Shown here in pieces: positions 21,684 to 33,299 of a DNA stretch of 64,000 nt (position 1 is its first letter; every line of letters starts with the position of its first letter). Under the pieces are notes generated by a model that did no database searches, was not told where the DNA came from, and was given only the letters and a program-made list of their open reading frames with translations. The stretch comes from Elmis aenea (lineage: Eukaryota > Arthropoda > Insecta > Coleoptera > Elmidae): positions 55,762,108-55,826,107 of the forward strand of contig OX393577.1 of the NCBI GenBank assembly GCA_947652605.1, in the 5' to 3' direction. Made by a program: the position numbers and the translations under genes.

Positions 21684-24300
21684 ATAACTAATACCCATAG
21701 CAAGTAATGTTTTGGAAGTAACATTGTTAGTTATAATAAATTAAGCAGGTGTTTAACACTTTAATTGTTTCTTGTGGCAATCTGTAACAGTCACTGAATT
21801 ATTTAATGTAATAGCTTGTTGTAATTTCTGATAATTTTGTTTACTACTTATGAAATTATACAACAAATTAAAATTAATAATTTATGGTATTTTGATTTTT
21901 GTTTCAACATTTATACTGCAAGTGGTTATACGTTTTATTGTTCAATTTTCTTTACTTCCTAATTATATTGATTTTTAAATAACTTATTTTATCCGACCCG
22001 GAACCAGACCGCTCTATGTACATTAATGAAGAAGATTAAAAAAAAACTGTTTTTATGAAATCAGAATACCCTTAGAACACAAAAAGTACTTGCTAAAATG
22101 TCTTTTTTTCACATGCAATAGTATTATTTAAAATAGGTAAATTTTGTAACGAGAAGTTGAAATGCAGGGGTAGCTTAATTACAAAAGTTATCACGAAAAA
22201 AAACAAATAAAAAAATGGAAATTTATTACAAATAAAAATGGTATAACGAAAAAACGAAAAGCCAATTTTTTAGCTTTGTTTTAAGTTTTTATAAAACCAA
22301 TGCTGATATCTGAAATCTGATGGGATAGTTTGGATCAGTATAAAATTTAGCAACTCTGCCAAAATAAACCAATACTCTAGCTTTTATAATAAAAGATATC
22401 TCCAATTTAGAACGTGAATTCAATCGTCCTCTACATATATTTTTATTTATAATGAACCATTTAATTGAAGTAAAAATTATGATTTTTTTTACGTATAGAG
22501 TGAATAAAATGCTGACATTTAACAACACAACACTTAGTGTCGCGTTCAAGCAGAACTAGTGTCTGATTGGTAATGTTATCCGCTAGAAAAAGGACATTAC
22601 TCTTACCATTTGTGTTATTAACCTTTATTTTCATACAGATTTTCCTTTTTATATCAATGAAGGATCATTTTAAGATATGTTATATTTTACTATTCTTTCA
22701 AATGATGATTTGGTTGCTGTCTCCCAATTAGTTATACTATTCTTGCAAATTGAAAACCGGTAGTAACAATCTGCCCAAATAATTTAGATCTTAGCAAATA
22801 CCTATAAGGACTAGAGAAGCAGTTATATGTGGGAGAAACAAGAAGAATTTAAAGCTGGTTTGATATCTGTTTTCAAATATCATGCAACCAGAAACGTTTT
22901 TAAAATAACTGGAAAACCCCAGAATTCCACTTTTAAATTTTGTTTAATATTTCTGCAATTATTGGAAAATAACGAAAATGGATACTTTTGTGTCATGAAA
23001 ATGTATCTCCTTAATTATTGTTGTTAGGAGGTTTATTAGATTGAAAAATAATAGTATTTTATTTTTCATTTTTGGGTTTTTTAGTTACTTAAAGTAATGG
23101 TTTGAGTTATTGTTGTTTCGGAATTTTATTTTCTATTTATTGGCCTTAAAATAAATTCTGACGTCTAGTAAAGCTTTTATAGTTTATGAAATCCCTCTGG
23201 CGGTTTAGTTGGTTTGATAAGGACAGGCTGCAGGCAGTTTTGAAGCGATTTGTGTTAATTTTTAAAATTTTGTGACGTTCTTTGACTGTTTTTCCATTAG
23301 GGAACTGTGTTTCTAGAAGCCTTTTCAGATGTAGGGTTGCGAAAGCTATTGTTTACCAACTTTAAAAAATCGTAATAGTAACAAATGAACTCGATTTCTC
23401 CATTGCCAATGAGAATTTATTTACCACATAACTACCGAAATACCATCGTGCGTACAATTTTGCGAAACATGTCTCTCGATTCGTTGTCCTGTTATAGTAA
23501 TCGAGTTATCGGTGGTTCCGTTGCTACCGGTTTCTCTTATTTGGGTCTTTTAATATGAAGTAACACCAGGAACAACTAATCAAGCCAAATCAATCGCAAA
23601 CGTGAAGCGACTGCATATTTGCTAAACTGTAGTTCCTTGTCGAAGTATGTACTTCCTCGGTAAAAGTTGGAGCAAAACCATGAAAGTGAAATGTAAAGTA
23701 GCACCAAATGTGTCCATTAGAAAGCACATCGTGCAATTTAACACAAATATCCTTGTGATGAATACTGCGAATTGTTAGCTTGCTTACTTAGCAAATGTGA
23801 TGTCATCTGCGGTTTTAGAATAACAACAACATTAACGATGGTCGGTAGATGTATAGTTGTTACTTGTCATCACTGCAGTGAAATCTCTTCACATACAAAC
23901 AGAAATTTTTATTTGCTAATAGATCGCCGAAACGTAAAACAAGTAGATATTTTGGCTTCAATATTTATGTTGAAATTGCTGTAACTATGCACGTACAATA
24001 TGCATTGTAGAAATTTTAGTTGTAAAAAAATGCAAAGAAATGCGTTGTTTATGTCACTTACAATAAGTATAGTGTTATCATAATTATAAGCACAGGTAAA
24101 ACTAGTGATAATCACTTCATATGGCGCGATGCAGTTTAGGTCATTTTTATTTTTAAAACAATTTGCTGACTTTATTTACTTGCTCGGTTAATTCTTCCTA
24201 CTAGCAGTTCTGCAGGTGGGAAGAAAACTCCCTTTTATAATCTGTTTTATAGTTTTGGCTTTCAAATGCGTTGTGTTAGTACGTTAGTAGTGCCTTTATG
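21684..24300. other. Non-coding; nothing supported
   Basis: 2.6 kb of intronic sequence without recognisable element ends, transposase similarity or credible exons. Confidence 0.4.
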
Positions 24301-24317
24301 TCCAAAGTTGTGCAGTC

Positions 24318-24920
24318 TCTTGGGCTATTTTTTAAAGAAAAGAACGCCTACGTAATCGGATTTTTTATATCGTTTTTTTTTCTATTTTGGCACTACAGAC
24401 GAAAAATGAAATTTCTTCATTTTTGAAATTTACTTTTTATTTATTAAAATAGAACAAAATGTTATGAAGGTTTATTGTACAGATATTTATGCTTAATTTA
24501 AAAACAAAATTAAAATTTATTTAGCCACCTTGAATTTTGAGATATGAAGTAAACTTTTTTTAGCTTTTCAAAAATATATAGTTTTATATATTTGTTGCAA
24601 AAAATAAGCGGGATTTTTTGCAACAAATATATAAAACTGTATATTTTTGAAAAGCTAAAAAAAATTTTCTTTCATGTAATCATGGCCAACTAGGGTTTTC
24701 ATGTAAAAAAATATAACTTTACTTCATATCTCGAAAGTCAAGGTCCCAAAATTGTTTATACAACATTTCGTCCTATTTTAATAAACAAAGAAGTTGTAGT
24801 AATTTTCAAAAATGATGAAATTTCATTTTCCTTCTGTAGTGCCAAAATTAAAAGCGATATAAAAAATCCGATTACATAGGCGTTCTTTTCTCAAAAAAAA
24901 TTGCCCAAGAGACCGATATC
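24318..24920. mobile_element. Fold-back element C, arms nearly meeting
   Basis: Long inverted arms: TCTTGGGC...AAAGAAAAGAACGCCTACGTAATCGG on the left (24318 on) recurs inverted up to about 24920. The axis is near 24600-24620, where a GCAACAAATATATAAAACT segment and its complement face each other. No exact termini or TA duplication were fixed. It abuts the family A copy beginning near 24973. Confidence 0.75.
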
Positions 24921-25759
24921 AGATTTAGGTAACTATTACGGTAACCGAGATACCCCGTAAAACATTCGAATTTGGTCCGAATTCGATGGGATTGCATGGG
25001 TATCTCGCTTAAATTTACAAAAATGGGCAGTTTTTTGGGACATACTCAAAACCGTTTTCAAAAATATTCTAGCATTTCCCGGTTTTGAGGTATTAGAGAA
25101 AAACAGTTTTTTTTGCCATATTAATAATGTTTCATATCGCCGTTATTGTTGTAAATATCAAAAAAGTTTATTAACAATATTTTTAGATATTTCTGTTACG
25201 TTTGATTACACTAAAAAAAAAATATTTACGCTCGCCGTTAAAAAGTTATGACACAAACTTACCTTTTTTTAAAGGGAAGCTATAGTTGGCCATGGCCTAT
25301 TTAAATTCCTTAATTTTTTTCTCACTTTAAATATACAGGGTGAGTCATTAGTGGCGGATCGGTCGATTGTGGCTAAACGGTTTGAGATAGAAAGTTGATT
25401 CAAACGGTATTCCATACAGTTTTTTCTTCCGAACACGATAAAAATATTTTGAAATATACAGGGTGAGTCACCTCTCTGGAACCAATAGCAACTTTTATAT
25501 TTCAAATACAACACCCCATTTTTTATTTAATATTCTTGACCGCCTTCATTTTAGCTTTACATCGCTATAAAATAGTATAGGTTTTTATGCGGCCTTGTCA
25601 CTAAAAAAAAAAATATTTTCAAAATATTTTAAGGTTTTAAGCCTTTATTTAAAAAATTCTCCTGAAGCCATTTTTTGAAGCACAGAGTTGTAATTTGGTA
25701 AGGACATGCAGAAAACATTGCTCTATTAGCTCGATACGAAAAAGTTTAAATCACGCATA

Positions 25760-26470
25760 CAAGGTGTTCATAAATAGGTGGCAACTTTCCTGATTTTCAA
25801 AAGCTCGTAATTCAATTTTTTCAAATGCAAACCCCTGTATTCTCTTATGTCATCTAATTCGTCTTTAAGAGAACTTCATTTTTTCTTAAGTATGTCCTAT
25901 ACCTAAAATTCATACTTTTCGAGATATTCGACATATTTTTTTTCTAATCGTTATTAAAGCAAATAGGATGCCGTGGAAATCGAAAAAGCTGACTGTTCAC
26001 TTCAGTAACGTCAAAAACTTGTCATTTATTTCTTGAATTATAGCATTTCCATGCCTATAAGTGCATATTAATCAAAATGTGCGTAAATTCTTGCCGCCAG
26101 CAATGGATTTCTGATTTCTTTCGCCTTCTCTCAAGCAATAAACCATATCAATTTGCTCTTGTAAAGTGAAATTAATTGTAGAAATGCTATAATTCAAGAA
26201 ATAAATGACAAGTTTTTGATGTTAGTGAAGTGAACAGTCAGCTTTTTCGATTTCCACGGCATCCTATTTGCTTTAATAACGATTAGAAAAAAAATATCTC
26301 GAATATCTCGAAAAGTATGAGTTTTGGGTATAGGACATACTTAACAAAAAATGAAGTTCTCTTAAAGACGAATTCGATGACATAAGAGAATACAGGGGTT
26401 TGCATTTGAAAAACTCGAGTTACGAGCTTTTGAAAATCATGGAAGTTGCCACCTATTGATGAACACCCTG
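25760..26470. mobile_element. Fold-back element B3 (innermost layer)
   Basis: Ends CAAGGTGTTCATAAATAG and a complement ending GAACACCCTG, with TA at 25758-25759 and 26471-26472. Arms are about 290 bp each, around a central spacer near 26050-26170. Non-coding. Confidence 0.88.
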
Positions 26471-26540
26471 TATGCGTGATTCAAACTTTTTTGTATCGAG
26501 CTAATAGAGCAATGTTTTGTGCATGTCCTTACCAAATTAC

Positions 26541-26960
26541 AACTCTGTGCTTCGAAAAATGACTTCAGTAGAATTTTTTAAACAAAGACTTAAAACCTTG
26601 AAATATTTTGAAAATTATTTTTTTTTAGTGACAAGGCCGCATAAAAACCTGTACTATTTTATATCGATGTAAAGCTAAAATGAAGGCGGTCAAGAATATT
26701 AAATAAAAAATGGGGTGTTGTATTTGAAATATAAAAGTTGCTATTGGTTCAACTCTGTGCTTCGAAAAATGACTTCAGTAGAATTTTTTAAACAAAGACT
26801 TAAAACCTTGAAATATTTTGAAACATTTTTTTTTTTTAGTGACAAGGCCGCATAAAAACCTGTACTATTTTATATCGATGTAAAGCTAAAATGAAGGCGG
26901 TCAAGAATATAAAAAAAAAATGGGGTGTTGTATTTGAAATATAAAAGTTGCTATTGGTTC
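26541..26960. repeat. Tandem duplication, two 210-bp units
   Basis: Units 26541-26750 and 26751-26960 are nearly identical, differing only in a few bases around A/T runs. The duplication lies in the right arm of B2 and has no counterpart in the left arm, so it arose after the palindrome formed. Confidence 0.92.
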
Positions 26961-27302
26961 CAGAGAGGTGACTCACCCTGTATATTTCAAAATATTTTTA
27001 TCATGTTCGGAAGAAAAAACTGTATGGAATACCGTTTGAATCAACTTTCTATCTCAAACCGTTTAGCCACAATCGACCGATCCGCCATTAATGACTTACC
27101 CTGTATAAGGGTTGATGTATTTTTGTTTTCAGTAATGCTTAAGTTACGAAGGTTTTTCAATTTTTTTAAAGATGAAAAACAAAAAGTAGGCTGTGGAAAC
27201 AAAAAAAATCAAGAAAAACAGAAAATGCTAGAATATATTTGACAACTGTTGTGAGTTTGTCCCTAAAAGCTGCCCATTTTTGGTAATTTAACCGTTGTAT
27301 CA

Positions 27303-28660
27303 GTTGATTTGGTTTGCTGTTTAACTTATAATGTATATGAAAACAAAACAAATGCAAGCAAATTGTTAAGCAATTTTTTTAAATTATTAAAACTTTTTTT
27401 TTTAAATTAAAATGTAATGCTTGCTTGTCTATCACTAAAAACCTGTTTGCATTACCAATTGTAAGGTTTTTCTAAAGCACTTTTTTTTTACATAGTTTTT
27501 ACAACTTCCACGTACCTTTTAGCAAAATTCCCGTATTATTTAATCAATTCAGTGACGTAATAAATTATCCATTATTGCTAACGCAGTAATAAGAATTAGT
27601 AACACCTTATGAATAGAAAAGTGTGTTGTGCCAAGTGACAAGTGAAGATTACACATCACATGGAACACACCCACCTGCTATTATTGCATGAAGGTGATTA
27701 CTACAGTTCAATCAGTGACCCAAAACAAGTTTAATACGTTGTTGTATCAACAATATAATTGCGTGGTCTACCTTGAGTATTAAACACATAAATTCGACGG
27801 TAAATTAAGGTTTTGTATATAAAAATATTTGTAGTCATCGCACTTGAGATTAGATAATAGTATAAATTATGAATACAATTATTATTTTATAATAAATAAG
27901 GAGCGGTTACGCAAAAAATCACGTCTTCGACAGATTATTCGATTTACTAAGCAGTACAGGGTATAGCACTGAATTTGGTCGGCTGTGACAATCTCGCTTA
28001 ATATAAGAGATAGAGTTTTGGTTAACTTAGCTAAAATTTACATACACAATTATCAATTTGTAGCGATATTAAGATGTTTTTAAAAATGGCTAGTCAATAT
28101 GATAGAACTAACAAATGAAAATTCGCAAGTTTTCGTTTTCTTTAATATCTTTTTTAGTTTTGAAAATAAGTCTAATTTTTTGGGTTGTAATAATATCAAA
28201 TGCCAACGTTTGCGAAAAAATATTTACGTTTATCGTGCTAGAAATATTTGTTTTAATATTGCATAAATAAATAAAAATCGAAATTTTGAAGCTAATTATA
28301 ATAAATATATAAATAAATAAAGATTATAAACATAATATGTACATGAGATGTTAATAAATTGACTAAATACACGATAGGTGTTTTCATGGAACTAAAGTCC
28401 CCGATATTTATTAAAGAATATTACTTGACTAGGTGTTATAAATATTTAACGATTTTGTTTTAGAAATTTACGTATAATGAGCTTAAAAGAGAGTCTTTAA
28501 AGGCTAATCATTACATCACGCAGTGTTTTTTAATCACACATCAAATGCTTTCAAAATTGTAATTTCTCTGGGCCCTTTGAAATTTGTCGGTGTAAATATC
28601 TTATGACCCCCCGTATTCACCTGATCTCAGTGATTTCTTTATAAATAAATGTATAGAAGA
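27303..28660. other. Non-coding with one solo fold-back terminus
   Basis: Near 27956 ACAGGGTATAGCACTGAAT followed by a CTCGCTTAATATAAGAGA stretch resembles a fold-back left end; no partner found. Otherwise AT-rich intron. Confidence 0.4.
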
Positions 28661-28666
28661 CAATGT

Positions 28667-29313
28667 TAAGGCCGCGTACACACCAAGCTCGCGAGCTTTT
28701 GTAGAACAGTTAGCGAACAATGCGCGAACCTGGTGTAGACGGGAGTTCGCGAACATTCGCGAGCAGCTCGCCAGTTCGAAGAAAGTTCGCTCTTTAGGTG
28801 GTACATTAAAGGGTTTGTTCGCAAATAGGTGCCTAATATAATTTTCTGTGTGGACGTCATTTGTGTAGCTGTTGAAAATGGAGTGGTCAGAGAGGGCGTT
28901 TTAAATTTAATAAAACAATATCGATACACCCAAACTTGTAGGACCCAAAAAATTCAAACTACAGAAAAAGAAACTTAAGATTTATGAAATTTAGCAAATT
29001 TCTGAGGGTATATAAAAGCAAACTGACAAAATCGAAAGAAAATTGGGCAATGTTAAAGAGCTCGATGAAGGCGAGTGCAAACCATTTTCACAAACATAAA
29101 ATCTTCACAAGCAGTCACCATAGCGCCTTCGTTTATGACATAATTATTTACAAAACGCGAACCTTTTGCGAACTCTTCAGTATGTCGTGAGAGCTGTTGC
29201 CGAACACACCATTTTTTGGTGTAGACGCGTTGTTCGCGAATAGCTCTCGAACAGTTCGCGAATAGCTCTCGAACAGTTCGCGAATTTCTAATTTTGGTCT
29301 GTACGCGGCCTTA
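28667..29313. mobile_element. Inverted-repeat element with AGGCCGCGTACA termini
   Basis: TAAGGCCGCGTACA (28667-28680) and TGTACGCGGCCTTA (29300-29313) are exact complements. The interior is unusually rich in TCGCGAA/TTCGCGA and AGCTCTCGAACAGT motifs near both ends, including short direct repeats at about 29230-29285. Target duplication is ambiguous because TTA and TAA border the ends. Superfamily unassigned. Confidence 0.8.
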
Positions 29314-30315
29314 GAAGAACCGCTTAGGAAGAGTTATGGATTGAATTTTGATCAGCTTTTTTAGATTTACTTTTCATTTTAAATAATTTTTTTAACGAGC
29401 ATTCGTCACGTTATAGTATCTATTAGTAGTAGTTCATATTTCAAAAATACATTAGGCAGTTTCGTATTTATTAAACATTTTGCAATTCCATTGCGTAGTT
29501 TTTTAAAAAGAAAATTCGGAAGTACTTATGTTCATAACAAAATCTAGTACGCGATGGCGTGGAGCTGGCATTATCTGCTATTACCATATATTAATGCTAA
29601 TGGTTTGTGTCTAAAAACGATCGTAAAACTTGTAAAATATTACACATTTGCAAATGACGTAACCTTCGAAGATCAATTTATTTAAAATGCGAGTTTCCTG
29701 CGATATTTAGTTTTGAAGCGTCATTAACTGAAGTATTTTGTTTTAATTTTCTTGTTGTTGAAGGCATGCGTTGCGCTGCCAATTAGTGCTCAACAAAAAC
29801 GTGCCAATTATCAATTTTAGGTGTGAAATTGTAACATTGCATCATTTCGTCATTTAAAACGCGTCGTCATACCGAAATTCATAACGTCAATCTTTTTGTA
29901 TTGGATAACCTATTCAATTGTTTGGACGCTTTCCTGTTACGCTATTGTCAGTGACAAAGGCGGCAGTGATTCATATTTTGTGGCATTAGTTCCACTTAAA
30001 GTTTTGCAGCGGTACCCGTTAGTCTGGTGCGATTTAAAAGACTTCTTACGGGGCAATGACTGCGTCTGCCTGTTCTTCTAGCACGCCTTCCCTAACACCT
30101 ACATGCTTCTAGACTTATATTATAGATTATGTTAGCCTTTAGTCGCGAACGTTGCATATTACGATGTTATCTGGTTATGCATATTTACTAAAGAGCTAAT
30201 AATGAATATGTGCACAGGTCCGGATTAAGAAAGATTACGACAAAGCACAAAGCTATCGCACAAACAGGAAAAGCGATTGTCACATGTAGGATCTGCATGC
30301 AAATTGTGATGATTT
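29314..30315. other. Non-coding; nothing supported
   Basis: Intronic sequence; a 61-codon frame at 29896-30081 has no features to support it. Confidence 0.4.
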
Positions 30316-30520
30316 TGAGTTTATTATGAAAGTGTTATAAGTCCATTTTTGAAAAAAATTGACAAGACAAATAATTTACATATAATTTGGTAATTTGGTG
30401 CAAATTCTTTATTTGTTGAAAATTTACAGTTTGTATTTTATAACTTCCACCTGTTTTGACCAATTGAAAATTCGTTAGTAAATTACATTGCGTAATTATT
30501 TGTATTAAAATGGTTCAATA
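30316..30520. repeat. Uninterrupted copy of the repeat at 12950-13949
   Basis: Shares GACAAATAATTTACAT and GAAAATTCGTTAGTAAAT with the earlier copy but lacks the fold-back element E. It shows approximately what the site looked like before that insertion. Confidence 0.6.
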
Positions 30521-30534
30521 CCATTTCCGGTAGA

Positions 30535-31134
30535 TAAACCATAGTCCAAACTCGATGGTTATCGAGTTATAGACCTTTCAAGTTTATAAAAAAAGGTCAG
30601 TTTCAAGTTTTCAACATAAAAAAGTATGAAATACCGCTTTTATCTTCTAAAATATTGATTTAACAACAAAATGTTTTTTATAAAATTTGCATCGCCATTT
30701 TTTCTGCGCCTTATGGTGACTCGATTTTGTGTTGTTTAAATACTTGATCTTTTTAAAAGTGCTACATTGTTTAAATTTTCAAAAACAAGTGAATTACTCG
30801 AAAAGGCTTAATTTTAGGCCTATATGACCTTTCACATTTTATAAAGTACATTTGAAGAGGAATCTAGACATGTAATAATTTACAGGGTGTTCTATTTAAA
30901 GTAACTAGGTTGGTTGCCATAGCAAATAAACCGTAAAAAACAAAACAAAATCGACTATACCATAAAGCGCAAAAAAGATAGCGATGCATCTTTTATAAAA
31001 AACATTTTGTTGTTAAATCAATATTTTAGGAGATAAAAGCGGTATTTCATACTTCTTTATGTTAAAATTTACTTTTTTTTACAAACTTCAAAGGTCTATA
31101 ACTCGATAACCATCGAGATTTGGACTATGGTTTA
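30535..31134. mobile_element. Large inverted repeat (fold-back family with CAGGGTGTT inner motif)
   Basis: TAAACCATAGTCC at 30535-30547 and its complement at 31122-31134 begin two long imperfect arms (ATCGAGTTATAGACCTTT recurs inverted). A CAGGGTGTT-type motif inside (near 30883) and an ACCCTATATATA end near 31205 suggest a larger, partly lost element. The inner segment GAGGAATC...TACAGGGTGTT also occurs at about 37160-37210 and in the element at 48864. Confidence 0.65.
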
Positions 31135-31209
31135 TATAACATTTTTTGCTTAAATTGAATCGAGGAACATGCTCCTTAAGTTTGGCCGTTACGTCATGCA
31201 GCACCCTAT

Positions 31210-32290
31210 ATATAATGACCCAACCTGATAAGTTAAAATTATTTTTAGTATGCCTTTTTATAGTTGCAAAAGAACGGTCAGTTTTTGCAACAATCTTCTA
31301 TAATAGTAAAAATTAATTCAGATTTGGACTTGCAATAAATTCTTTCTAAAGTCTTCATTAAACTTATTATAATTACCTTTTGGTCATTTTAGTATTGTGT
31401 AACAAACAGTTTTCTGTTTTTCCTTGGCTAAATAGAGAGCGGACTTATTATTTTTCATCTTATATGGGTTTGTTTTTATTTTTAAGCAATCACATCGCAC
31501 ATGCTATGATTGCATCTTTGATGAATAAAAAGACGGTTGTCTTTACATAATTACCTATAAGTACGAATATCAGATGCACAGTCGGTGCACACACAGTAAG
31601 GGAGACCGGGGCTAGTTGTGATTTGCTAATTAAAACGCCTGTGTGCGTTAATGTAATTGCACATTGCTATAGACAGAAGAAGGTACTACTTACGAGAATT
31701 TCCTTAACCATTTTACTCAATTTCTTGCAACTGTAAAAAGAGCGATGTAGATTTGAATGTTATTACTGTTTTCTTACGTAAACTGAAACTTAAGAAATGT
31801 GTTTACATAATTACTAGTACATTGTACATGCACGCCCAATGAGAAGTAGCTTTAGTAGCTATCGTTATTAATATGATTATATGATTTTAATGCTTCGATT
31901 TTTATATGTGAACAAGTTTTTTATCTCGCACACTTCACCGGTCTACTGTTTTTGCGCACCGTCGCTCTTCCGTCAAACCACATGTAATATTATGCATGTT
32001 AGGCTCAAAGAGCGAAAAATCCGAGAACAACGCGTTCTGGCACGTTTTTCTTGCCAGAACGGGTTGTGGTTGATTATCAAGAGAACCACAAGACAAATTT
32101 CGCTTTATGGCTGTCTTACATATTATGTTGCAGTGTATAATATATACTATAGCTTCATTTTCGTAAATAATTTTTTCACAAAAAAAGCTTTTAACTAACG
32201 TTTACCTGACCCTCATTCATTTGGTCAGTAATAGAGGTTCAGGTTAAAGGTTGGTTATAGCTTTTTTTTTTAAATAAATGAAGAAAATGG
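31210..32290. other. Non-coding; one short hairpin
   Basis: No element recognised. CGTTCTGGCA at 32033-32042 and TGCCAGAACG at 32052-32061 form a 10-bp stem with a 9-base loop; no function assigned. Confidence 0.4.
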
Positions 32291-32296
32291 AGCTAC

Positions 32297-32838
32297 AGAA
32301 TGTGTATGTTACGGCGAAAGCCCGAAATCGGCTAGTGGTAAGTGTCCGGCCAATTCGAGAAATGGCCAATGTCGCTGTTAGTTGACCGGCCAATGTCCGA
32401 TCATTTTTTGTTTTCGGGATTTGGCCGGCCAGCTTGTGAAATGGCATGGAGCGATCGGCCAAAGTAGGAAGAAAAAAGTCAAGAGCAGATTTTGGTGCGT
32501 TCGTATAATTTCATACTCGATAGAATATTCTAGCACTGTCGTGCCAATTACCATATTACCTAAATGTTTATTGTTAAAAAAAAAACTTCCTTGCTAACAC
32601 GTGCACGCCACCATCACACCGGAAGCGAAAGATGTGCCACCTACCGGACAGCACTGCATCAGGACATCGAATTTTGGCCAGGGATTTCCCGCCACTTCGC
32701 GAAATAACCTGCCAAAGTAGCAAATACACTGTCATTTTCAAGTAATCGGACCTTGGCCACACCTCTTGGCCAAAGTGCAAAAGGGCCGGCTAATTCGGGA
32801 ACTGGCCGAACTTCGGGTTTTGGCGGTAACATATACAC
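32297..32838. mobile_element. GGCCGG-rich inverted-repeat element
   Basis: GTGTATGTTACGGCGAAAGC on the left pairs with an inverted GTGTATATGTTACCGCCAAA on the right. Subterminal regions are full of TTGGCC/GGCCAA and GGCCGGCC motifs. Non-coding; superfamily not assigned. Confidence 0.65.
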
Positions 32839-32897
32839 TGACTAGTAAGCACATACATTTACTTCGGTTTAATCCTTTGTTTTTACGACCACTAAAT

Positions 32898-33295
32898 GAC
32901 TGTTACCGTGCCTGCATGCATAGTAAGTGGGTCCTTACGCACGGTAAGCAAAAGGCACAGTTTTTTAAAGAAATGATCAAAGTAGACTCACGTCAAACAC
33001 TTCCTGCATGCCTGGTAAGTGAGTTATAACGCACGATAAGCAAAACGCACACTTATCTAGAGACGTCAAAGTAGGCTTACGTCAAAATTGACAAGACAAC
33101 GTAATTACATCTGTATATTAGCCAAAAAGCCGTTATAATCGTAGGTATTATGTGATCGTAGAAAAAGTAAGCTACATAGTACGAGTTGTAAAGCAATAAT
33201 TACGCACTCGTGAAAATACGCACTCCGTGCGCAACTTTTCCACTCGTGCGTAATATCCTTCTTACAACTCCTGTCATGTAATATAATATTACTGC
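32898..33295 (+). repeat. Compound repeat Z, copy 1: two 92-bp monomers plus hairpin
   Basis: Two related units start GCATGCATAGTAAGTGGG (about 32915) and GCATGCCTGGTAAGTGAG (about 33006). They are followed by a conserved spacer (GTCAAAATTGACAAGACAA) and a long imperfect hairpin whose arms carry GAGTTGTAAAGCAATAATTA and TACGCACTCG-type motifs. Other copies: 34687-35010 (plus) and 51965-52352 (minus). Confidence 0.75.
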
Positions 33296-33299
33296 ACAC

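Larger units (their letters stand above)
25459..26980. mobile_element. Fold-back element B2 (middle layer)
   Basis: Ends CAGGGTGAGTCACCTCTC and GAGAGGTGACTCACCCTG with TA at 25457-25458 and 26981-26982. The left arm is 299 bp; the right arm is longer only because it contains a 210-bp tandem duplication. Removing B3 and the duplication leaves arms of equal length meeting at CACGCATATGCGTG, with B3 at the central TA. Confidence 0.9.
25336..27103. mobile_element. Fold-back element B1 (outer layer of nest)
   Basis: Its two 121-bp arms (25336-25456 and 26983-27103) are inverted copies differing at about three positions by my reading. Ends are CAGGGTGAGTCATTAG and its near complement. TA flanks at 25334-25335 and 27104-27105. 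Without B2, the arms would meet with no loop at GAAATATTTC; B2 sits at the central TA. Confidence 0.9.
24973..27302. mobile_element. Fold-back element A, copy 2, interrupted by a three-layer nest
   Basis: The left part 24973-25333 and the right part 27106-27302 align with consecutive parts of the reverse complement of the intact copy at 46804-47630. The point of interruption corresponds to the AAATATATAAGGG site, now split by B1 with duplicated TA. The right arm stops early, near 27302. Confidence 0.85.

Noticed and set aside
32033..32061. 10-bp stem-loop resembling a bacterial terminator
   Set aside because: The genome is eukaryotic and no gene ends here; no functional reading is supported.
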